From a virus: a stretch of 44,372 bases of DNA. Of this stretch, positions 17,080 to 25,393 are shown in pieces. A program made the translations under genes and the position numbers. The stretch lies in the IMG/VR virus record IMGVR_UViG_3300021378_000047, positions 1 through 44,372 of that record; one strand, given 5' to 3'. Within the stretch, counting starts at the first letter, position 1, and each line of letters starts with the position of its first letter. The notes beneath the pieces were generated by a model that did no database searches, had not been told where the DNA came from, and saw only the letters and a program-made list of their open reading frames with translations.

Positions 17080-19458
17080 TTAGTTTCCTTCTAAGGTTTG
17101 TATTCTGGCCTCTAAAGCCTCTACTTTTGCATTTAATTCTTTAACCGCGTTTATTAAAGCGTATGTAACAGGACTTATATCAACCGCATATAGTTCAGTT
17201 TCCTGCTCATCTTCAGGATTTAATTTTTTAGCTACTGTTCCAACAGTTTCTGGAAAAACCTCTTTAATTTCTTGCGCTAACACACCTATAGACTCAACAC
17301 CCTCAACAGTGTTTGCTTTTCCATTAAATGTGTATGATTTAGGTTGAACCTGAATTATTTCAGCTAATCCTTTACTGTAATTTACTATATTCTTTTTAAC
17401 TCTTTCATCTGAAACGAATGTAAAAGAGGAACTATACGAACTAGTTGCTCTTCCATTAACATGAAATACAGAATATGGGACTGATGAGTATGCAAAACCA
17501 TCTGCATCGTTTATGCTCACCTGTCCGTTTGTATAAGTTCCACCTCCTATTACACAGAAAGGAGTGTCTCTTGAAGCATCATTAGCTCCATTACCAACAG
17601 CAAACCTATGCGGCACAGAGCTTGCATTTGTATATTCGTTAAACTTACCAACTACAAACTGGTCTGCTCCGTATGCAGCTGAAGGAAATGTTGGTGTAGT
17701 TACACCTGAACCAAAAGCATATTGATTATTCCCTGTACTTGCTGTAGCGCCAGCGCCTATTGCTACACTACCAAATTGACCAAAGTTATTTGAATCATAC
17801 CCACCTGTTAAACTATACACAGCACCAAAAGCTCTACACTGTTTTCCAAACACCAACGCATTGCTAGATGTTACTTCATGTTCAGAACCACTTATGAGTG
17901 TATTTGCATTATTAATTGAAGAAGTGCCAAGGTCATTTAGCTGCCCAAAAACAGCATTTGCATGGCTATAGAAACCAAAAATATTATTATTTAGACCAGC
18001 TATAAAATTACCTCCTAAATTTAACCATGGTTCATTTGTACATTCTATAGTATTACCAATTCCAATAATACCATTAGCTTCACCCCCTAATACATTTAAT
18101 GCTCCTACTGCTAAACTATTTGTAGCTGGATACGTACAAGATTTTAAAGTATTTCCAAAACCAACATATATGTTATTACTGATTGAGGTATTGCCTTCCA
18201 CTACTAGCTTTTCACCAGGGTTAGTTGTCCCTATACCTACGTTGCCGTTATTAGCAATACGCATTTTTTCTGAATAATTAATGCCTAATCTTAAAACAAC
18301 GGTAGACCCATTAGAACTACCTGGATTAGAATATATACTAGAGCCAGTTGAAGCGTGTGATAACTGTAACAAGCCATTGTTACTTACAGCAGGATCTTGA
18401 ACATCTAAAGTTGAATTAAATGCACCATCACCAGCTACTTGTAGTTTATAAGTAGGACTAGTCGTTCCGATCCCAACGTTACCTGAAGACGGCTGAAGTA
18501 ATAAATGACTACCTCTTACAGCTCTTAAGAATTCGTAATTTACCGTCTCTGAGTTAGTAAACATTGAAAAATAATTACTAGCGCCATTGTACTCCATATA
18601 TGACCCCGATACAGTACTGTTCCCGTATTCATTAAACCTTATTCGTCCGCTTGGGTTTTGATTAGTACTTGATTGTGTAAAAACTAATTCCCCGTCTCTA
18701 ATATCTAGCTTTTGAGTTGGACTAGTTGTTCCGATACCAACCTCTCCAGAAGAACTTAAAAACATCCTACTTGTTGTAGCAGGTGTATTTGTTAATTGAT
18801 TATTAACTCTAAAATCAAGACCGTAACCACCGTCTAAATTAACTTGCGCTATAACAGCTGTTCCGTGATTGGTACCAGTTCCGGTCCATCTTCTCCAATC
18901 TAACAAACCACTAACACCATTAGTACCCATTCTCAAACCAAGAGTATTAGCTCCTCCCCAAGGGTAGCTGGTTTGTTCTACAGCAATATATTGGTCTGTC
19001 CCTTTTACAGTTAGTTTCTCACCAGGACTAGACGTTCCAATTCCGACATTACCACCATAAAGTTGCAAGGCTAAATCTTCTGCATTTGAAGTACCTCCAC
19101 TACTTTGTGCTTGTATATATGAATGAGTATTGCCTGATCCTGATGTTTCTAATAACAACCTTGAACCAGTTGATCCTGGAACGTAATCAGAAGTGGTAGT
19201 TGAAATAGCGCCATCAACTTCTAAAGCAGTACTAGGACTAAACGTCCCAATCCCAACGTTGCCATTAGGTATGAATAAATTTCCATTGCCTACATAAACA
19301 TTATTGTTAACATTTCCTGGCCCTCCACCTAATGTTATAGCTTGACCAGACCCTGCTACTATACACAAAGTTGATGCATAATTAAATAGTACATTGTTGG
19401 TAGTGCCTATTGCTACACTACCATTAACGTCTATTGAAGATTCAAATTGAATTGCCAT
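17080..19458 (-). CDS. tail fibre with VGIGT repeats and C-terminal S74 self-cleaving chaperone
   Basis: The 792-aa protein begins MAIQF, like the 697-aa fibre, which suggests a shared virion anchor. Five VGIGT(S/T/N)P-type units occur at residues 68, 138, 240, 328 and 407, marking beta-helical shaft segments. Residues about 430-670 resemble YadA-head-like repeats (for example AVFGQ and VAIGAGATAS). The last 110 residues form a peptidase S74 intramolecular chaperone, recognised by SDERVKKNI (Ser683, Asp684) and the IGVLAQEIKEVFPE segment. The chaperone trimerises the fibre and cuts itself off before Ser683. A C-terminal coiled coil (VKELNAKVEALEARIQ) ends the protein. It is a likely receptor-binding fibre. 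Confidence 0.92.
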   Translation of the reverse strand: MAIQFESSIDVNGSVAIGTTNNVLFNYASTLCIVAGSGQAITLGGGPGNVNNNVYVGNGNLFIPNGNVGIGTFSPSTALEVDGAISTTTSDYVPGSTGSRLLLETSGSGNTHSYIQAQSSGGTSNAEDLALQLYGGNVGIGTSSPGEKLTVKGTDQYIAVEQTSYPWGGANTLGLRMGTNGVSGLLDWRRWTGTGTNHGTAVIAQVNLDGGYGLDFRVNNQLTNTPATTSRMFLSSSGEVGIGTTSPTQKLDIRDGELVFTQSSTNQNPSGRIRFNEYGNSTVSGSYMEYNGASNYFSMFTNSETVNYEFLRAVRGSHLLLQPSSGNVGIGTTSPTYKLQVAGDGAFNSTLDVQDPAVSNNGLLQLSHASTGSSIYSNPGSSNGSTVVLRLGINYSEKMRIANNGNVGIGTTNPGEKLVVEGNTSISNNIYVGFGNTLKSCTYPATNSLAVGALNVLGGEANGIIGIGNTIECTNEPWLNLGGNFIAGLNNNIFGFYSHANAVFGQLNDLGTSSINNANTLISGSEHEVTSSNALVFGKQCRAFGAVYSLTGGYDSNNFGQFGSVAIGAGATASTGNNQYAFGSGVTTPTFPSAAYGADQFVVGKFNEYTNASSVPHRFAVGNGANDASRDTPFCVIGGGTYTNGQVSINDADGFAYSSVPYSVFHVNGRATSSYSSSFTFVSDERVKKNIVNYSKGLAEIIQVQPKSYTFNGKANTVEGVESIGVLAQEIKEVFPETVGTVAKKLNPEDEQETELYAVDISPVTYALINAVKELNAKVEALEARIQTLEGN

Positions 19459-19470
19459 ATCTTAAATATA

Positions 19471-19516
19471 AAATTTTACGGAGAAATCTATCTACAATAA
19501 ACCTCTCCGTAAATTT
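19471..19516 (-). terminator. hairpin, weak terminator between two fibre genes
   Basis: TACGGAGA pairs with TCTCCGTA, extended by A/T pairs (arms 19471-19484 and 19504-19516). On the minus strand it is followed by TTTTATATTT. It lies between the 697-aa and 792-aa fibre genes and may reduce rather than stop transcription. Confidence 0.6.
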
Positions 19517-19523
19517 ACAAAAT

Positions 19524-21617
19524 TTAATTTACTTTTAGAATATTTACTCTATAACTATTTGCAGCCACAGTTGTTGTCCATGCCAATGAAATAGCACCTG
19601 TAGATGGATTTGCTGTATTATCTAAATAAAGTTGTACACCTGTTGTTGCATCATAAATCTGTACAATAAATGGCCCAGTACCTAGTCCGTGTGTTGCAGC
19701 AGAAACAGAATGAGTATTAGATGTTATACTTGGAAAAGTTTCACTATAACCTTGTTTATTAAGTGAAGCAGCTAATGTTGCAGGTGTAACGTATCTAAAT
19801 GTATCTGTTCCGGCATCTACTTCAGCTTGTGTTGCAATCTCTGTAACACCAACTGCAGTCGTTGTTGCATTAGGAAGTGTTCTTTTACTCATTGATGTAA
19901 TAACACCATCAGTAACATTAATCTGATCAACTACATCAACTCCGTCTGTATCCAAGTTTGTGTCAGTACCAATAATTTTATTAAATGTACTTGCTAGTTG
20001 TGTATCACTAATTCCACCCGCTTTAATTGTAATAAATCCACTTGCTGTTCCTGCAAAAGAAGCACTGCTAAATCCAGCAACACCTTTTTCAGTTGCCCCA
20101 TCTGTTGCACCTACTCCTGCAATATTTTGATCTTGAATAACAATAGTGTAATCTGTAGATGCAGGGTCAGAGTTTGCAGAAATATTTGAATTTGCAAATA
20201 TTAAATCACCCACTTCTACAGTAACTGTTGTATCACTAAATGTAATATCTCCATCTGCAGTTACAACGTAAAAGTCACCTGTAGTTAAAGCAACGTTACT
20301 TGCTCCACTAATATTTGGTGATCCAGGATCATTTGTTGCATCATATCCACCTTGAAATACCCCTACTCCAGCAACAAGTGATTGTACTTGACCTAAGTTA
20401 ACACCATCTGTATTAGCAGTACCTGTTGCTACATTTAATATCTTGTTTGCACCAAAGTCCACATCTGCTTCTGCACTACCCCATTGGTCTAAGTGTACAT
20501 TTTGGTATAATATTTTTTCATTTGCAGTTCCATCTACACCTACTAAAAAGTCTGCAGCAGGATCAATAGATGTAACTGTAGGTAATTCAGATAAATCAAG
20601 TGTAATACCAATGTCACCACTACTTGTAACAGGTGAATTACTTACATCTAATCCTGTTCCTGGAGTTATACCTATACTTGTTACACCATCCACAGGTAAT
20701 GTGCCAAGACTACCATCGCCTAATACAACTTGAGAAGTAGTACCAGCCCCTGTTACTGTTAAATTACCAGTGCTTGTTACTGGAGAATTTGTTACAGTAA
20801 AAGCTGCCGGCATTGATAAACCAACACTTGTTACACCATCTACAGGTAAAGTAGCTAATGTTAAGTCACCTAATATTACTTGTGAGGAAGTACCTGCACC
20901 TGCAATATTAATATCACCATTGGCTGTAAGAGGTGTATTAGTAATTGTAAGAGCATTACCTGTTTCTGTAATACCAACACTTGTAAGACCAGTATTTGTA
21001 TCCGCAGCCCAACTTGGGATTCCTCCTGCTACTTTTAATACTTGTCCTGTTGAACCTATAGCTAATTTAGCTAATGTATTACTTGCTGATGCATATAAAA
21101 TATCTCCAGTAGTATAAGTAGATTGTCCAGTACCTCCACTAACTTCATTAAGTGTACCAGCAAGTGTAATTGTACCACTAGATGTAACTGGACCACCGCT
21201 TGCTGTTAAGCCTGTAGTTCCACCACTTACATCAACAGAGGTTACTGTACCTACATTATTTGTTGCTGTAGTACCAATTGTTAATTCTGTAGCACTTGTT
21301 CTAGTAACAGAAATTAAACCACTACCCGTAATAGCCACATCTTGTTGTGAGCTGTCAGTACCTGCTAATCTAATTGTTGTTGTTGCTGCAGGAACATTAA
21401 ATGTATAAGTTGTGTTATCATCTGCTCCAGTGCTCAGATCTACCCATGCACTACCATCATATAATCTCAGAACATTATTAGCTGAGTTATAATAAACTCT
21501 ACCCGCAATACCAGTTGGATTTGCAGCTAAAGGATGCACTATAAAATTTTGAAGTTGACTTTCATTTAAATTTACATTGCCTTGTATATTTAAACCTGTT
21601 AAAAACTGTATTGCCAT
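19524..21617 (-). CDS. tail fibre with tandem ~50-residue repeats
   Basis: The 697-aa protein begins MAIQF, then has a YYNSANNVLRLYDGSAWVDL motif typical of phage fibre anchors. From residue 211, three units of about 50 residues start with (L/V)TS(V/I)G at 211, 262 and 312. Two of them carry the block GAGTxSQVxLGD...LPVDG. A diverged unit starts near 125. The rest is Thr/Ser/Gly-rich beta-structure, ending in TTTVAANSYRVNILKVN. No S74 chaperone is present. It lies between the 181-aa gene and the S74 fibre and is probably a fibre or a fibre-proximal part. Confidence 0.88.
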   Translation of the reverse strand: MAIQFLTGLNIQGNVNLNESQLQNFIVHPLAANPTGIAGRVYYNSANNVLRLYDGSAWVDLSTGADDNTTYTFNVPAATTTIRLAGTDSSQQDVAITGSGLISVTRTSATELTIGTTATNNVGTVTSVDVSGGTTGLTASGGPVTSSGTITLAGTLNEVSGGTGQSTYTTGDILYASASNTLAKLAIGSTGQVLKVAGGIPSWAADTNTGLTSVGITETGNALTITNTPLTANGDINIAGAGTSSQVILGDLTLATLPVDGVTSVGLSMPAAFTVTNSPVTSTGNLTVTGAGTTSQVVLGDGSLGTLPVDGVTSIGITPGTGLDVSNSPVTSSGDIGITLDLSELPTVTSIDPAADFLVGVDGTANEKILYQNVHLDQWGSAEADVDFGANKILNVATGTANTDGVNLGQVQSLVAGVGVFQGGYDATNDPGSPNISGASNVALTTGDFYVVTADGDITFSDTTVTVEVGDLIFANSNISANSDPASTDYTIVIQDQNIAGVGATDGATEKGVAGFSSASFAGTASGFITIKAGGISDTQLASTFNKIIGTDTNLDTDGVDVVDQINVTDGVITSMSKRTLPNATTTAVGVTEIATQAEVDAGTDTFRYVTPATLAASLNKQGYSETFPSITSNTHSVSAATHGLGTGPFIVQIYDATTGVQLYLDNTANPSTGAISLAWTTTVAANSYRVNILKVN
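20575..20990 (-). repeat. tandem ~150-bp coding repeat in the 697-aa fibre
   Basis: The region encodes two full units and one partial, each of about 50 codons, starting at residues 211, 262 and 312 of the fibre. Units share PVT(S/A)xGxI/L and GAGT(S/T)SQV blocks. Similar DNA in the copies suggests recent duplication or recombination. Confidence 0.75.
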
Positions 21618-21634
21618 TTTATTTTATTTTATTT

Positions 21635-22180
21635 TTAATTTAAGAATACACACCCTGAAAAAGCAGCGTTAAAAGTTATTACTAATGAATTGCTATTTGT
21701 ATAATCCACGTTACCTACCACAACCGTATTGGCACTATCTACTACAGTAACTGAAGGAAAGCTTCCTAAATTATGTGTTATAGTCCAAACATCTGAAGCC
21801 GTTTCAAAACATTGTGTATACGTACTATCTGCTATTAATATAGATTCCAGATCAACTACCGTACAAACATTTGTTGGAGTTTCTGGACAAGACATACTTG
21901 CCTTTAAATTTAATTTCATTAATGGCTCTACAAATATACCTGCGATTTCTGTTGCAACTACAACTCTATTACTTGCTGAATTTTGCCAATCACATAATTG
22001 TTTTTCAATTATAGATGTTGCAAAATCTGTATAACAACAAGAAGCAATACCAAACTTAACTGATTTAAAGTTTGCATATGCTTGTTTAGAAAAATTCTGC
22101 TCAATCTTAATTTGCTTTAACAATTTAAGTTCTTTTTCTTGAACTGCATTTGATGATGCTAGCACAGTTGATGTTGCCAT
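21635..22180 (-). CDS. tail/baseplate protein with fibre-type C-terminal domain
   Basis: The 181-aa protein has a helical N-terminal 50 residues and a Cys-containing middle (IASCCYTDFATSII). The C-terminal 55 residues (about 125-181) carry TWTITHNLGS-like text (WTITHNLGSFPSVTVVDS) and end in NAAFSGCVFLN. This C-terminal pattern is common at the ends of tail-fibre and baseplate proteins. It follows the 59-aa zinc-knuckle gene and precedes the 697-aa fibre. The likely role is an attachment or adaptor component for the fibres; the exact position in the tail is unknown. Confidence 0.82.
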   Translation of the reverse strand: MATSTVLASSNAVQEKELKLLKQIKIEQNFSKQAYANFKSVKFGIASCCYTDFATSIIEKQLCDWQNSASNRVVVATEIAGIFVEPLMKLNLKASMSCPETPTNVCTVVDLESILIADSTYTQCFETASDVWTITHNLGSFPSVTVVDSANTVVVGNVDYTNSNSLVITFNAAFSGCVFLN

Positions 22181-22187
22181 ATTTTAT

Positions 22188-22367
22188 TTATCTATTTTTT
22201 AAATCTTGTATCTGTTGTCTTGCTAATTCTAGATTTAAGTCTCTTGATGTTGATACATTTGCTTCAGCTTTTGCTTTACACTGCTTACATACTATCACTC
22301 CATTTCCTAAACTAGCTTTTTGACATCCACAAGTAAATACTTTATTACAGTGAGCACAATTTGCCAT
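22188..22367 (-). CDS. 59-aa zinc-knuckle protein
   Basis: This short ORF between the 191-aa and 181-aa genes encodes MANCAHCNKVFTCGCQKAS and continues to DLKNR. Cysteines occur as CxxC (4, 7), CxC (13, 15) and CxxC (27, 30), enough for one or two zinc sites. The C-terminal half is a charged helix. It starts at an ATG 12 bases after the stop of the 191-aa gene, and its stop lies eight bases before the next start. The size, spacing and Cys spacing argue it is real. Function unknown; a structural zinc protein or assembly factor is possible. Confidence 0.7.
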   Translation of the reverse strand: MANCAHCNKVFTCGCQKASLGNGVIVCKQCKAKAEANVSTSRDLNLELARQQIQDLKNR

Positions 22368-22378
22368 ATCTTATTGGT

Positions 22379-22954
22379 TTAAATTAAATATTTTGAACTT
22401 GATCCACAGTTTCCTGTTGGACATGAAATTTTATTCAATCTTTCTTTTGCATATCTATATAACTGCATTCCCTGTGCCGATGATTGACAGTATTCTACAT
22501 TAGCTACTGCTGCATCAATCATAGTTTTTATATAATACATCTCAGATAATAATTCTTGTTTATCTGAATTAGGTTGACATGCTTGCACATTTAAATCACA
22601 TAAAACTTCATAATAAGTTGTAAGTAATTTAGTTACTCTTAAATGATTATATTCTACATACACTTTAGAGTTTGGAGATACACTATATCTAATAATATAT
22701 ATTCCATCAGGAATTTGTGATTGTTTTGTCCCACAATCTTCAGTTTGCAAAGCAAGAGTGCAAGCAGTTAAACACATATCAAAGTCTTTATCTACTTTAA
22801 TTAATACCGGAACAGAATATCCAGGTAATGTTATTAACAATTCTTCGCAATCTACTGACAAATCTTTAGAATATTGACTTGTATCTTTAATACATAATAA
22901 ATCACAGTTGGATACTGTAGGAATTTCTAAACTTAATATATGTCTGCTTGCCAT
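22379..22954 (-). CDS. conserved Cys-rich phage structural-region protein
   Basis: The 191-aa protein is beta-rich in its first half (for example IPDGIYIIRYSVSP, about 81-94, and YVEYNHLRVTKLL) and helical in its second half. It has 14 or so Cys. I recognise the IPDG-Y-I-YSVSP pattern as a conserved marine-phage protein in the head-tail region but know no function. It starts at a promoter-like element about 30 bases upstream, right after a strong terminator, so it begins the transcript that carries the fibre genes. Role in tail or adaptor assembly is inferred. Confidence 0.82.
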   Translation of the reverse strand: MASRHILSLEIPTVSNCDLLCIKDTSQYSKDLSVDCEELLITLPGYSVPVLIKVDKDFDMCLTACTLALQTEDCGTKQSQIPDGIYIIRYSVSPNSKVYVEYNHLRVTKLLTTYYEVLCDLNVQACQPNSDKQELLSEMYYIKTMIDAAVANVEYCQSSAQGMQLYRYAKERLNKISCPTGNCGSSSKYLI

Positions 22955-22983
22955 TTTTTTATTTGCTTTAATACACTATATAG

Positions 22984-22995
22984 ATAATATACAAA
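22984..22995 (-). promoter_or_regulatory. putative late promoter element (TTTGTATATTAT)
   Basis: Minus-strand TTTGTATATTAT, about 30 bases upstream of the start at 22954 and just downstream of the terminator at 23014-23047. The sequence is identical to the element at 15996-16007. Confidence 0.5.
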
Positions 22996-23013
22996 AAAAA
23001 CAAGAATATATAA

Positions 23014-23047
23014 AATAAAAAGAGCAGGAGTTTGATACCCCTGCTCT
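23014..23047 (-). terminator. strong Rho-independent terminator after the 492-aa gene
   Basis: AGAGCAGG pairs with CCTGCTCT (23021-23028 with 23040-23047) around an 11-base loop, followed on the minus strand by TTTTATTTTA. It ends the transcript of the gene ending at 23078. Confidence 0.88.
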
Positions 23048-23077
23048 AATTAATTATTTAAGATGTTTTATACTGTC

Positions 23078-24556
23078 TTACCAGTAAGCATTTGTATCTT
23101 CAAATACAATTTTATTGCCGTTATCCCCAGCCCAAGCTTCTAAATCTTCAAATAGATTATCTAGTTGAGCTTGTGCAGCTGTATCTGAACATTTCACGTA
23201 CACTTTGTATACATATTGATCATTATCAAATACACCAGTTGGATTATTAAAACGTGGTACAGAATGTTGAATATAATAAGCTCTGTATGTTGCAGTTCTA
23301 TCTACAGAAGCAAGAAGCTCATCTGACATTTCAATTTCTCTGATTCTACTACTATCAGCATTCCCTTGGTTGTAAGGGCTCTGACGATATCTTTCAGACA
23401 TTAATAAATCTCTAATTACTTCTTCACCTTGTGTTTGTTGCTCTGATCCAGGAGTTTTTGTTGCCACACCACAATCATTGCAAGGATTACCTGTTTCATC
23501 TAATTGAGAAACAATAATTTCAACAGGCTCAGCATTATAATGATCTCTTGTATCAAAAGAACAATTTCCAAATACTGTATCAACATATGCACCAACCAAA
23601 TCTAATTTTGCGGAAACTTTAGCTCCTGCTGCATTAGGTGTTGTAGAAGGAGTATATGTTCCATCTTGTGTTTCTTCAATAGTATAAATAGACTGTACAA
23701 CTTCACCAGCTGCATCTGTTACAGAAACAATAACACCACCAGCACTTACTGTGTCAACAATAAATGTTGCATCAGCACCACCACCAGAAATTGTCAGTAC
23801 ATCAGCAGCAGTATAACCACTACCTACATTAGCAATTGAAAAAGTAGCAACTGCATCACCTGCAATTGTATCAATATTAACTTGTGCGCCAGTTCCAGTA
23901 CCACCGGTTGTAGCAACACCAGATGCTATAGCATATCCTGAACCACCTGCAGATAAAGTTGCTGTTGCAATACCATTGGTTGATGCTTCAGCTACAAAAG
24001 GTTTAATTAAAGGATCAGCAAGAGCCATTTTACCCATAGCACCAAGTACTACAGTAGGATCAATATATTCTTGACCATCTATGCAACATACGTTTGCTGA
24101 ATCAGCAATTGCATATGCATTGTGATTTAAAAATCTAAGTGCAGGTGAACCTTTCACATCAACTCTCATAAATTGTGTTTTTCCACAAGGAGCACAATCA
24201 GAAGCTAATGATAAGCTTGCTGTTGCTTGTGTTGCGGTAAGACAATTTGTTCTCCACAATCTAGTAATATATCTAGGATTGATACCTTTAGATTTTACTG
24301 ATTCTTTATAACCACCATGACCGGGGTTATTTCCAATAGTATCTTTTGAATAAAAAGATCCTTGTACAACATAAGCCAATGCTCCTGCTGTAATTGCTGG
24401 TACCGCACCACCTCCAGCTAAAGCAACAGATTCAAAATCAGATCCGTCAACTAAAGCCAATTGTCCTGCGGTAAGAGCGCTAGTTGCAGTTCCAGCCGTT
24501 TGAAGCGTGCTGTCTGCAATAAACGTTTTGTTAAACGCATTATTAAAATAAGCCAT
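23078..24556 (-). CDS. major structural protein, candidate tail tube or head-associated, with inserted GSGY beta domain
   Basis: The 492-aa protein has N- and C-terminal parts of unclear fold. Between them lies an inserted beta domain (about 195-285) made of GGSGYAIASGVATT, GTGAQVNID, VGSGYTAADVLTISGGG units, as in repeat domains of many phage tail and baseplate proteins. The C-terminal part (RDLLMSERYRQSPYNQG; PRFNNPTGVFDNDQYVYKVYVKC) resembles subunits of tail tubes, but this is not certain. It has its own promoter-like element, a structured leader with a terminator-like hairpin, and a strong terminator behind it, as expected for a gene made in high amounts. Its role as an abundant virion protein is inferred. 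Confidence 0.8.
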   Translation of the reverse strand: MAYFNNAFNKTFIADSTLQTAGTATSALTAGQLALVDGSDFESVALAGGGAVPAITAGALAYVVQGSFYSKDTIGNNPGHGGYKESVKSKGINPRYITRLWRTNCLTATQATASLSLASDCAPCGKTQFMRVDVKGSPALRFLNHNAYAIADSANVCCIDGQEYIDPTVVLGAMGKMALADPLIKPFVAEASTNGIATATLSAGGSGYAIASGVATTGGTGTGAQVNIDTIAGDAVATFSIANVGSGYTAADVLTISGGGADATFIVDTVSAGGVIVSVTDAAGEVVQSIYTIEETQDGTYTPSTTPNAAGAKVSAKLDLVGAYVDTVFGNCSFDTRDHYNAEPVEIIVSQLDETGNPCNDCGVATKTPGSEQQTQGEEVIRDLLMSERYRQSPYNQGNADSSRIREIEMSDELLASVDRTATYRAYYIQHSVPRFNNPTGVFDNDQYVYKVYVKCSDTAAQAQLDNLFEDLEAWAGDNGNKIVFEDTNAYW

Positions 24557-24561
24557 AATAA

Positions 24562-24592
24562 AAAAATTTGCGTGAGGACTATTACCCCACTA
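24562..24592 (-). terminator. terminator-like hairpin inside the leader of the 492-aa gene
   Basis: GTGGGG pairs with CCTCAC across 7 bases, followed on the minus strand by CAAATTTTTTT and then the ATG at 24556. The element has terminator form but sits between a likely promoter (24649-24660) and the start codon. It could be the terminator of the upstream gene, or an attenuator. Confidence 0.65.
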
Positions 24593-24648
24593 GTTATATA
24601 TAAATGATTTTAACAGTTTACTCTGTTCGTAACATCATTGTTACTATA

Positions 24649-24660
24649 ATAATATACAAT
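24649..24660 (-). promoter_or_regulatory. putative late promoter element (ATTGTATATTAT)
   Basis: Minus-strand ATTGTATATTAT lies about 93 bases upstream of the start at 24556 and just after the stop of the 233-aa gene. Unlike the other copies it leaves a long leader, holding three small hairpins. Confidence 0.4.
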
Positions 24661-24682
24661 AATTTTTTAAATTATCTTTATA

Positions 24683-25384
24683 TTAGTTATTTCTTTCTGC
24701 AGCTTGTGTTCCTCTTTGTTGTTGATATGTATTTTCTATATCACCTGCAATTAATGCAGCTGTATCATCAAGTATAACTTCAACTAGATCATCTTTAAAT
24801 TCACTATTAACATTTGTTGTACTAACTTGACCAGTATATGGGTTTACACATCCTTCTATTTGTATTAATGTAGGTTTTCTATAATAAGTTAATACCGGAT
24901 TAACAATATCAAAATCTTTTCTATAAATTCTTATTGTGTTGTTTAACATTGTACAGAATGTTTCACCCCAATCAAAACTAGGGTTCTTTAAAGGATCTCT
25001 TAATAGTAAAGGAACGTTTGCTTCTTCAGATAAATAAACTGTCATAGATCTAGGATTACAACAATCATCTTTAGCCTGAGTACTTACTCTTTTAAATTCT
25101 AAATATTGATCTAATGGAAAATTATTAGTTTCAAAATATGTATCTGTTTGATTACCAGTTAATGATAATTCAATAAGTAAAGGTTGGAGATCATCTATTC
25201 TTTTTTTAGATAGTTCGTCTCCTTCCTTATACATATTACCACCGTGTAAATTACGTCTACACCACTCTATCTGTGCTTTATTAAAAGCTTCAATGAATTG
25301 CCAACACTCAATGTTGTCATAATCATTACTATCAAGCTTGTTTAATCTTTGCTTAAGCTTTATTAAGAGTGTATTATTTTCCAT
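24683..25384 (-). CDS. head-tail connector/ring-like protein
   Basis: The 233-aa protein has a helical N-terminus (FIEAFNKAQIEWCRRNLHGG, about 29-48), a beta-rich middle with FPLDQYLEFKRVSTQAK and NTIRIYRKDFDIVNPVLTYYRKP, and a C-terminal helical stretch (FKDDLVEVILDDTAALIAGD). This alternation of helix, beta-sandwich strands and terminal helix, and the I-x-x-YYRKP strand, fits P22 gp4/gp11-type ring or adaptor proteins. Its position between the head genes and the 492-aa structural gene supports a head-tail joining role, which is inferred. A single base change from a canonical motif cannot be judged here. Confidence 0.75.
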   Translation of the reverse strand: MENNTLLIKLKQRLNKLDSNDYDNIECWQFIEAFNKAQIEWCRRNLHGGNMYKEGDELSKKRIDDLQPLLIELSLTGNQTDTYFETNNFPLDQYLEFKRVSTQAKDDCCNPRSMTVYLSEEANVPLLLRDPLKNPSFDWGETFCTMLNNTIRIYRKDFDIVNPVLTYYRKPTLIQIEGCVNPYTGQVSTTNVNSEFKDDLVEVILDDTAALIAGDIENTYQQQRGTQAAERNN

Positions 25385-25393
25385 TTTTGTATA

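Noticed and set aside
20443-21117. Plus-strand frames inside the 697-aa fibre
   Set aside because: They arise from the repetitive Thr/Val-rich codons of the fibre on the other strand; they have no start context or domain.
23078-24556. Contractile tail sheath
   Set aside because: The gene order and the connector/tube set fit a short-tailed phage better, and no sheath, baseplate wedge or tape-measure gene is visible in the window.
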